Assembly (NCBI GenBank): GCA_965240325.2
Contig: OZ251228.1
Span: 1,116,001-1,180,000 of the forward strand
Direction: 5' to 3'
Length of the DNA: 64,000 nucleotides
DNA from: Rebecca billardiae RCC1528
Lineage: Eukaryota; Haptophyta
Shown: piece by piece, positions 1-10,606 of the stretch
Position numbering within the stretch: the stretch's first letter is position 1
How the letters are laid out: the number at the start of each line of letters is the position of its first letter
Notes under the pieces: generated by a model
What the model was told of the DNA's origin: nothing
Database searches by the model: none
What the model saw: the letters and a program-made list of their open reading frames with translations, nothing else
Translations under genes and position numbers: made by a program

Positions 1-388
1 CCGCCAGCCCTACCTCTTGATCGCCGATTTCGGCATCGCCAAGGCGACGAACCAGGGCGCCACTCGCATCGGCACCCTCGAGACCATGGCGCCAGAGATG
101 CTTTCGGCGTCGTCGGTGGGCTACAACCAGAGCGCCGACGTGTGGGCGATGGGCGTGATCACGTGCCAGCTGCTCACCGGCAAGATGCCGCAGACCGATC
201 TGCACACGTCGACGGTCACTCTGCCGCAGGTGATCGGTGGTGTGCACGACGTCGGGCAGCTCGCATCGGGGCTCGTCAAGGACATGCTCGCCTTCAACCC
301 GTCGGCTCGGCCGACGGCGCTCCATATCCTCGCCCGCGCCCTGGCCTGGCAGGTCAAACTCATGACGAAGAAGCAGCCCCAACCGTAA
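1..388 (+). CDS. Ser/Thr protein kinase, C-terminal part (5' end outside window)
   Basis: This is the last 129 codons of the array kinase, reading in frame from base 2 to the stop at 386-388. It starts just before the DFG motif (ADFGIAK) and keeps the APE motif (MAPEML), the DVWAMGV segment of the F helix and the subdomain XI arginine (ARPTALH). The lysine, the HRD loop and the unknown N-terminal half must lie left of the window if unit A has the same structure as units B and C. The visible sequence matches 12,951-13,338 with no difference that I saw. Confidence 0.9.
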   Translation, partial: RQPYLLIADFGIAKATNQGATRIGTLETMAPEMLSASSVGYNQSADVWAMGVITCQLLTGKMPQTDLHTSTVTLPQVIGGVHDVGQLASGLVKDMLAFNPSARPTALHILARALAWQVKLMTKKQPQP

Positions 389-622
389 CTTGCGCGTCAT
401 CGCGCTGCGCGCTGCTGCCACTTACGAGCCGCGACGCGCGTGTCGGCAAATGCGCCATCAAGTGCTGGCGAACCTTCCGGCCGCCTCACCCCCACCCAAC
501 ACCCCCTCGTCATCCATGACCATGAGTACCAGCTATACGCTACTGCACGCATCATGCATGTCGTCGCATCTTGCCGCCGCCAGTGTGGTGACTGACGAGT
601 CTCGTCGAGCGTCGTCTTACAG

Positions 623-1494
623 TTACTTTAAAAATAACTTATAAAACTGTGCCCTGGCGGGCGGGGGGTTCGGCGGGCCGTGCCAGTGCTGTCGCAATGT
701 TTCCTCTGCGGGTTCGCGTCTTTCCACAGCATTCGCTCGTGGCCGTGGGTGACGGACAGTCGGACCAGTGACACCTGTGAAGTTCTCCCACGCGGTGCGG
801 TACGCGTCCGCGCGCATCAGCGAGGCCCACACCCGCGAGGGAATGTGCAGCACGCGGGGCGGGGCGGGTAGCCCGTTGCTCCGCGCGAGCGCGGGTACGC
901 GCTGTATGTGCCGCATCTCGACCGCGATGGCGTAATCGAGCGCCTCGCCACCGACGAAGCCGCCCGAGTGGATCGTGTGCATGTCCTCCTGCCGCCAGCC
1001 GAGAGCGGTCGTCGCGAGGACGCTTGCCGATGTCCGCTCCGGGCATGATGGGCTCGGCGCAGGTCGCGCTGACGTCGTACACGGCCGCCACGCTGAGCAC
1101 GAGCGCGTTGACGTTCACACGGTCGTCGCTCTTCGCCTCTTCGACAGGTCTGGCACCCGCGTGTTTGGCGTCACGAGGAGCTGTTGGTTGTGCGCGCGTG
1201 CGCGCACAGCGACAGCGTGTGCCACTCGCGATCGAGAGTGAGCATGAGCTGCTCATGCAAGCATAAGAATCGCAGCGCATCCGTCACCGGCGTGACGACG
1301 TCCGCCTCGTCCCGCAGCGCCTGCGCCATGGACGAGGATGGCGCGTCGATGTTGCATGCTCGACGATTCATCTCTCTGCGGATGGCGCGGCGAGGGTCGC
1401 CAACTCGCGAAGACGCGGTTGCTGCCACGGCGACAGACCCGAGAGGTGCGTCCGCTGCGCGTCGTGCGCCGTTGGCGCTGCGCTTCCGTCGCAT
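623..1494 (-). pseudogene. Frameshifted remnant of an unidentified protein gene (unit A)
   Basis: Read on the minus strand, three successive frames carry protein-like sequence: one from about 1,494 to 1,171 (with LRFLCLHEQLMLTLDREW), one from about 1,170 to 1,030 (with NVNALVLSVAAVYDVSATC), and one from about 1,025 to 770 (with MHTIHSGGFVGGEALDYAI). The text runs on sensibly from one frame to the next, so two frame changes appear to interrupt one former coding region. No GT-AG introns that would repair the frame were obvious. The same breaks occur in all array units, so they predate the amplification. I do not recognise the family. A spliced gene with very short introns remains possible. Confidence 0.4.
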
Positions 1495-3480
<1,986 letters not shown>

Positions 3481-3642
3481 CTGACCAATATTGACGGCGG
3501 CCACGCTTACTTATTGACTCAGCACGTCCGCGGGCTCGGTTTTAATCCGACGTAATATAATAGACAGCGCTCTAGTAGTCACCCGCCCTCGGAAGATCGA
3601 AACTCACCCTCCAACAGCCCTCAAAATCGTCTGACCCCGTCC

Positions 3643-6600
3643 GAGGCCACTCCACCGAAATCGTGCCCGTCCCGGGCTAGCCGCTCCACTGGCGTCCCGG
3701 GCTAGGCCCGGGACGCTCCGAGCGCGTCCCGGGCTAGCTGGCGCAGCGGGAGATAGTATTGAGCTCATAGGCGATGCCGCCGCGCCGCGTGCGCGCGCTC
3801 CGTCTCGCGCTGGCTGCGGCCGGGAGCGCGCGCGGCAAGCCGGCGCGTGCGGTCGGGCACCGGCGCTGAGGTATAGTGTGCCCATCCGCGCCCTCGGCTT
3901 GTGTCTGCGCGCCCTCCTCCGCCGCTGCAGGGCGCGCGTGTGGTCGCGCTGCCTCGCTCCCTGGGCGCACCGAAAGCGCGAGCGCGCAACGGGCCACATG
4001 TGGCGTGTCGGACCCAACGCGTGCTCGCCTGGCGTGGGCTTTGGGTTCGTCATGGCCCTGGTCACGCGCGACGCCGGCCGTGCCCAGCCTTCTGACCGCG
4101 CGCAGCGCGCGTAGCACTGGCAGTCCCAGCTGCAGTCGAGCTGACCCGTCGGGGCTCGGCGGCACCCAGCCACTGGTAGGCGGCCGTGATCAGTCCACAC
4201 GTGAGTTAGACGGCGGCTACACATCAGGCAGGTCGCGCTCTGCCGCGTGCAGGACGGTTGCACAGCCACAAGTGCCCCCGCGATCGCGGCGCGCTCAGGT
4301 ACGAACAAGAGCGCAGTATTTAGTGATGTTGCATGCGCGCCGCCGGCAGGTGGCGAGCTGGGCCGTGCTGGTCGGTGTGGCTGGCGGGCGCGCTCGCGTG
4401 CGTGGCATGAGCGAGCGCGCCGCCGCCTCGCCTGCCGCCCACGTCGCGCGCCGCGCGGCCGCGCGGCCTACGTCGCTTCGGCGCTCGCGCGGCCGGCAGC
4501 TCCCGATGGCAGCGTGGCCGGAAGGCGGCACCGGCGCCGCACTGCGCTTGGCTGGCAAATACGCTGCAGTATTCATACAGCATCTTGGCATACGGAGCAG
4601 CTAGCTGCAAAGTAGGGCATGGTCACTGCCGTTGCCATGCCATCAAGCCGTGAGCGCGCAGCAGCGGCATGAGCATCACCGCATGACGAGATGGATGCAC
4701 AGCAGCACAGCTACTGTCTACTTTGGCCCTGGCTGGCGGTGACCGGGTGCGTGCCCAGAGCATGTCGGCTGAGACTGGAACAGCGCTGCATCGTGGTGTA
4801 CCAGTGTCCGGAGGCCACCGTAGATGAGCGGAAGTTGGCTCACACCGGGTGACGAGCCTGTCACGCACAGCCCCAGGCCCTGGCCATCAGCGCGCGCATA
4901 CTGTAGCCGTGGCTCGGCCTTGTCATTGGCTAGCGTATCGTACTTGGCAGCCGCCGAGCACCTCCGAGCACTGAGCTGCGTGTTGCGCCGTGATTTGTGG
5001 ATGATGCGTGATGGCATCGTCGCACCACGCGTGTACCCTTGCATGGACCCGCCAGATGGGTGCTGCTCCGGCAGCCCCAGCCCATGACAACTCGGCACGA
5101 ATGTGCGCATTCGAGGCCTCATCAGGGACTGCTGTATATTCAGTCAGGACTCGCTTGACGCTCCTAAGTAAAGCGCTTTCATCCGGGCTCTTCATCATTG
5201 CCTCCGTCGATTCAACGGACGCCGTGGGCGTGGCAGGTGCCAACGTCACAACTGACGCCACCTTAAGCACCATCCCACTTCGCTTAGGGCGTGTGCCTAT
5301 GCGACAGCATCCAGTCGTCTTATGCGTGCGCACGCAGCCGCTCGCAAGCCGAGGCGGTGCCGCTCGCTGAGCGTGTGCAGCGTTCGAGCTACGCACCTCG
5401 GTTGTGGCCGACTCTGGCGCAAGTGCAGGCTGCCGTACGCCACTGGGTCTCCGCAACATGGGCAAGAGGGTCGACGCAACATCTCGGTGCGTGCGCATAC
5501 CTTCTGCTCACGTATCCTGTGATTTGTGACCAGCCATGGGCACTGTCCATCTACCGAGCCCGCAGGGTGAGGTCGCGGACGACAGTCAGCCTGCTGAGCT
5601 GTTATTGTACCACCCCAGAATCCGTGAGCGCTGCCGGACATCAAGATACGAGGAGACACGTGGCATGCGGGCACTCATCGACGCAAGACCGCCGGCATCA
5701 ACCTCTTCACCCGCCGCCCCGCTCGCGAACTAGTAAGGACCAGTTCTTCAGCTGGCCCACGGCAGCCACTGTGTCCGATGTCCACTGGAGCTGCCGGCCG
5801 CGCGAGCGCCGAAGCGACGTAGGCCGCGCGGCCGCGCAGCCGCGCGGCGCGCGACGTGGGCGGCAGGCGAGGCGGCGGCGCGCTCGCTCATGCCACGCAC
5901 ACGAGCGCGCCCGCCAGCCACACCGACCAGCACGGCCCAGCTCGCCACCTGCCGGCGGCGCGCATGCAACATCAAAATACTGCGCTCTTGTTCGTACCTG
6001 AGCGCGCCGCGATCGCGGGGGCACTTGTGGCTGTGCATCCGCCCTGCACGCGGCAGAGCGCGACCTGCCTGATGTGTAGCCGCCGTCTAACTCACGCGTG
6101 GACTGATCACGGCCGCCTACCAGTGGCTGGGTGCCGCCGAGCCCCGACGGGTCAGCTCGACTGCAGCTGGGACTGCCAGTGCTACGCGCGCTGCGCGCGG
6201 TCAGAAGGCTGGGCACGGCCGGCGTCGCGCGTGACCAGGGCCATGACGAACCCAAAGCCCACGCCAGGCGAGCACGCGTTGGGTCCGACACGCCACATGT
6301 GGCCCGTTGCGCGCTCGCGCTTTCGGTGCGCCCAGGGAGCGAGGCAGCGCGACCACACGCGCGCCCTGCAGCGGCGGAGGAGGGCGCGCAGACACAAGCC
6401 GAGGGCGCGGATGGGCACACTATACCTCAGCGCCGGTGCCCGACCGCACGCGCCGGCTTGCCGCGCGCGCTCCCGGCCGCAGCCAGCGCGAGACGGAGCG
6501 CGCGCACGCGGCGCGGCGGCATCGCCTATGAGCTCAATACTATCTCCCGCTGCGCCAGCTAGCCCGGGACGCGCTCGGAGCGTCCCGGGCCTAGCCCGGG

Positions 6601-6653
6601 ACGCCAGTGGAGCGGCTAGCCCGGGACGGGCACGATTTCGGTGGAGTGGCCTC
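3643..6653. repeat. Long inverted repeat, arms about 0.86 kb (unit A)
   Basis: The left arm (3,643-4,503) is repeated as its reverse complement in the right arm (5,787-6,653), with a 1,283 bp spacer. The arms differ by a few substitutions and small indels, including a 9 bp duplication near the inner end of the right arm. The outer ends carry three direct and one inverted copy of a CCCGGGCTAG motif within about 80 bp. A transcript across the locus could fold into a hairpin of roughly 850 bp. The arms have open frames but no recognisable protein. The spacer (4,504-5,786) holds no gene that I can support. This could be a fold-back transposon or simply an inverted duplication. Confidence 0.9.
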
Positions 6654-6740
6654 CGTCCCCGCCTTTTCCGTTTGATCAAAAGATAACGTCTGAGGTCATA
6701 TGGGTTCAAACCCAGTTTCCAGGTCTCTCTTCGGAGAGTG
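6638..6740 (+). other. tRNA-like pol III box pair and UUCG hairpin (unit A)
   Basis: Just outside the right arm of the inverted repeat, 6,703-6,713 reads GGTTCAAACCC, a full match to the internal B-box consensus GGTTCRANNCC. About 55 bp upstream, 6,638-6,648 (CGGTGGAGTGG) resembles an A box with two mismatches. Downstream, 6,725-6,738 forms a perfect five-pair stem closed by TTCG. No complete cloverleaf can be folded: the T arm has a mismatch and the acceptor strand has no partner. It is therefore at best a tRNA pseudogene or the head of a tRNA-derived SINE. Confidence 0.3.
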
Positions 6741-7633
6741 TGCGATGAAGGATGGAGCGGCAACCTGCCACCGTGAGCCTTACGCACGTTAAAACAAATA
6801 TAAACTGTATATATATATATATATAGTACCCCTCAGGTTTAAGCGTTCGCTTCGCTGGCTACGTGATTGCACGCCCGCTCACGCCGTGACGAGCGCCCCA
6901 TGGCGGCTCTCTCGCTCGTGGCGCACGGTCGGGGAGCACCCGCGTCTGCGCAGACACACGGCTCGCCCGCAAGTGTGCTGTGTCGCGCACGCGCGCGCTC
7001 GCGCGGCCGGCCATCGCGCACAGACCTGACTGGTCTCACATGCACCAGCATGGTCGTGCACGCACAGCGCCGCTCCGCGCACGCAATAAATTCGAGCGTG
7101 GTGCGCATGCACGTACACTCTGTGTCCCTGGTCCACACACAGCGTGTGAGCTCGTGCTTTGACCACGTGCAGGCGCACCACAGACTTTCGCGCAGCTGCC
7201 GCGCCGGGTCGTGCCAGCGGCTCGACAGGCTCAGCTCGTGGGCAGCGCTCGCTCGATTGCATGCTCCTGCCGCGCAGGGTGCCCAGCTTGCTGCGCTCGG
7301 TGTGTACTGGCGCGCTCGGACGGCACCCCGCGTACGCCTCGGGCCACGCGTGGGAGCCTAGCTCCACGCACGGAGGACTCGCAGGCGCAGGCCGGCGGCT
7401 GCCTCACACGGCTTGGTCGGGAGGCCGCCGCGCGGCTACCGTCGAGCTCGCCGATCGGCTGCACCTACTTTCAGCGCACGCTACCGCCGCCTCGCGCACG
7501 ACACGGCAAGGTTGAACACGTGACTGTGGGCGGGCATCAGCCCCAAGTACGCAGCCATCAGCACCACGGCCTTCACCTTCAGCGCCGACGATAGAGCCGC
7601 CGCTTGATTTTATCGCTTTAAAAACTTGAGGGC

Positions 7634-7636
<3 letters not shown>
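6741..7636. other. No gene seen (unit A), with short (AT)n at 6,808-6,825
   Basis: GC-rich DNA downstream of the exportin-6 3' end. Open frames on both strands overlap one another and show no domain or motif. The same stretch recurs at 19,691-20,586 and 32,641-33,536. Confidence 0.6.

Positions 7637-7686
<50 letters not shown>
7637..7686 (+). repeat. (TA)n microsatellite, unit A
   Basis: About 25 TA dinucleotides, roughly 100 bp past the exportin-6 stop codon on the minus strand, probably within or near the former 3' UTR. The length is equal in units A and B. In unit C the tract is shorter and interrupted by GATA, a net loss of 16 bp. Confidence 0.97.
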
Positions 7687-7688
<2 letters not shown>

Positions 7689-7782
7689 TCTTTATTATAT
7701 ATTATTTCGACAGCGTAGTGAGGGCCCCCGGCGGGGCTCCACGCTACGCGCTCCGCCCTGCTCCGCGGGCCATAACAACCTG

Positions 7783-9864
7783 CTACACCACATGCACTAC
7801 CGCCGCCTCCGCCTGCACGGCTTCCAGAACGCCCACGTCCTCTGCGAGCGCGCGCATCAGCAGGCGGAACGTCGGCAGGTCGGTCGCGTCCGCGTGCTCG
7901 GCGGCGAGCATCCCGCACAGCGCGTCGCGCTGCGCCGCGTCCACGTGTGCGCACAGCGCCAGCGCATCGCGCGCCAGCTCGAGGGGCGCGACGCCGCCGC
8001 CCGCGCCGGCGCGCCCGTTGTCCACGACAAGAGCGTGCAGCGCGCCGATAGCCTCGTCGCGCACGCCCGCGTGCGCCGGATCGACGAGCGCGCGGAGCAG
8101 CGCGTCCGCAACCACGGGCCGCGCAGTCACGCACTCTGGATGGGCGCGCAGCCGACCGCGCGTCGCCTCGTCCGCGCGCACCAGCCGCTCCGCCGCCGAG
8201 CGAAACGCGGCGCGCGCGCCCGGCCGCGCGAGCGCGTGCGCGTACGCGCCGACGAGCGCGCGCACCGCGCCCGGCGTCGCCTCGAGCTCGCGCCAGCGCT
8301 CGCGCACGAGCACGTCGAGCACGCGATGGTACCGCGGCGCCGACGCGCGCCGGCTGGCGCCCGACTCGAGCCGCGCCGCGCACAGCTGCAGCGCGGCCGC
8401 CCAGTGCGCGCGCGAGCCGCCGACCATCGCGAGCAGCCGCAGCAGCAGGCGCTCGAGGGCGGCGCCGGCGCGCTCGCTGCCCGGCCCGCCTGCCGTGCGC
8501 ACCGGCCGCGCGGCGTACGCCACGAGCTCGTCGAGCAGCGGCGTGAGCGCACCCAGCGCGCCGCCCGCCGCGCCGCGCGCGCCTGCCGGCGCGGCCGCGA
8601 GCGCGAGCGCGAGACCTGCAAGCGCGCCGAGCGCACGCGCGCACGCCTCGCGCGCGGCGGGGTCAGTGGCGCGCTCGTCGACGCTCGCGTAGTGCCGGAT
8701 CAGCGCGGCTGCGACGGGCAGCAGCGGCTCCAACGCGCCGTGCGCCGCGTCCACCGCCGCGCGCGCCAGCCCATGCGACGCGCGCACCAGCGCCGTGAGC
8801 GCGCGCGCCCCAGCCGCGACCTCGCGCGCCGCTGCCGCCTCGCCCGCGCCCGACGGCGGCGGCCACGCTCCCGGCGTGAGCGCGTCGGCGCGCGGCGTGC
8901 CCGCCGCGTCGAGCAGGCCGCACGCATGCCACAGGGCTGCCGCCACGCGCACGAGCACGCCGACCGCACCCGCGCCCCACTCCGCCGCGCCGTGCGCGCG
9001 GCCGGCGGCGTGCGCGGCCGCTCGGAGTGCGAACAGGCTCAGAGCGCCGCACATCGGCGCACGGCCACGAGCGGGCAGCGCGATCATGAGTGCGTGCGCG
9101 TCGGCAACGAGCGCGTGCACGGCCGAGCGCACGCTCGCGTGCGCCTCGCGCACGCCGTCTGCCGCCCACGCCTCGGCCGGCACCGCGCTCGCGACCGCGC
9201 GAACCAGGGCCGCGGCCGCGCCGCCGAGCGCGGCCGCGGCCGCCCGCCCGTCGGCCGACGCCGCATCCGCTGCTGCTGCGTGCGCCGCGCGCAGCGCGCC
9301 GACGATGAGCTGGGCGGCCTCGGCCTCGGCGGCGACGTCGGCGCTCGAGGCCTCAGCCACGTGCGCGAGCGGCCTCGCCAGCGCGGGCGCGAGCGCGCGC
9401 AGCAGCAGCAGCAGCCCAACGCGGGCGCACGCGCCATCGCGAGCTCGCGGCGGCGGCGGCAGCGGCGACAAGGCTCGCGCCGCGCTCAGCGCCGCGCGCG
9501 CGAGCTCCAAGGCGAGCTGGCGCCCTCCGCCCGCGCACACATCGAGGGCGCCGACCGCCTGGCACGCCACCGGGCACAGCGCCGCAAGCGCGAGCAGCTC
9601 GTCCCCGCCCTCCGCCGCCCCGCCCCGCACCGAGCGGCGCGCACAGCTCAGCGACGCGCGCGCTCACAGCCGCCACGGCCGCATCCGGCCACAGAGCGAG
9701 CACGCCGCCCACAATGTCAGCCTCGGTGTGCGCGTCGACGAGCGCGGCCCGCGCTGCGGGCTCGGCTGCGTCATCCTCGTCGCTCTCGCCGCTGCTATCC
9801 ACTGCCCTAACCCTCATCCGCGGACGCTGCGGAGGCGCCGCTGTCATGTCGGCGTCAGCAGGGC
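7783..9864 (-). pseudogene. XPO6: Truncated exportin-6 pseudogene (unit A)
   Basis: This is the C-terminal 60 percent of exportin-6, matching the intact gene at 33,667-35,822. The reading frame is sound from about 9,622 down to the stop at 7,783-7,785. Upstream, one extra C in a C-rich run (about 9,617-9,625) shifts the frame. A 67 bp low-complexity segment is replaced by 5 bp at 9,806-9,810, and a 1 bp and a 12 bp loss follow. At 9,864 the homology ends, removing about the first 443 codons with the start and the karyopherin N-terminal domain. Codons for residues in the conserved 3' part remain almost identical to the intact gene, so decay is recent or conversion has refreshed this part. Confidence 0.9.
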
Positions 9865-10197
9865 AGCCTTGAAGCATTTCATGTCTCGATTCTGCGAGTT
9901 GACAATACCCAGCTTGGCCTTCGCCCACCGCCCTTTGAGTTTCACGTAGCTGCTGCCCGAAGTGGCCCGCCCGTGTCGACGTCGTGCCCTCCGTCCAGCC
10001 GTGCGGCTGCACTTGGCGCAGCGCGCGATGAGTGCGGCGGCGCCTTCGAGATATGGCGTACGAAGCTTGCCGACATCCCGAATGACCTCTCGCTCGCGCT
10101 TGGTGGTGGCATTTGCCTGCTTGATCAACTTGTCGATGGCGCGCCCAGGTCCTCCTGCGGCGTGTCCTTGAGCGTGCGCCGGGCGACGGCGCGCCAT
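9844..10197 (-). pseudogene. Cut fragment of a possible mobile-element protein (A/B junction)
   Basis: A 117-codon frame starting at ATG 10,195-10,197. It carries a CAKC pair and then SSYVKLKG followed by GIVNSQNRDMKCFKA, immediately before the array junction at 9,865. From memory, the pattern SSYxxL..IxNxxNxDxxCFxxA is common near the start of replicase- or protease-associated proteins of large DNA transposons of the Maverick/Polinton kind and some other elements. The last six codons before the stop come from exportin-6 sequence, so the native protein was cut right after the CF motif. The frame is short, and the identification rests on one motif. Confidence 0.35.
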
Positions 10198-10606
10198 GCT
10201 GTGGATCGAACGGTTCGGCGGGTGAAGAGGGGGTAAGAGACTCAATGACCAAGGGCGCCCTTGCAATGACTTTACTCATCCTTGATTGTTACCGTACTAC
10301 TACAATCTTTAGTGTTGGGGTCGAGTCCGGCCAGGCGACCCCGGACTCATCTCCACTCCTACCGACGCACACGCTTGCTCAGGTCTGCAGCTCAGGCAGG
10401 CGAGATCGCGACGAGTACCCACCGCCCGCCGGCAGTCGCAGCGTATTTTCTCATGAAACGCATGCTGCCGCGCCCCGCCGCGACGACACCGAGCGGACCA
10501 GCTCACCGAAGGCTGACCGCCAACGACTCGTCGGGAGCGCCCCCCTTGACGACAGCGATCTCTCCGCTCTCGCACGCGCACGGCGGCGCGAACGAACTCA
10601 TACCGC

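Noticed and set aside
6640-6725. Functional tRNA gene
   Set aside because: A and B boxes are present, but the T arm has a mismatch, the acceptor stem does not pair and no anticodon arm fits.
6738-6752. rRNA fragment, because of GCGATGAAGG resembling 5.8S rRNA
   Set aside because: Only about ten bases match and the surrounding sequence does not.
7792-9810. 672-codon plus-strand frame opposite exportin-6 (also 20,742-22,760, and an 862-codon one at 33,676-36,264)
   Set aside because: Arg/His/Ala-rich mirror of the exportin-6 coding strand with no domain; high GC removes stop codons on the opposite strand.
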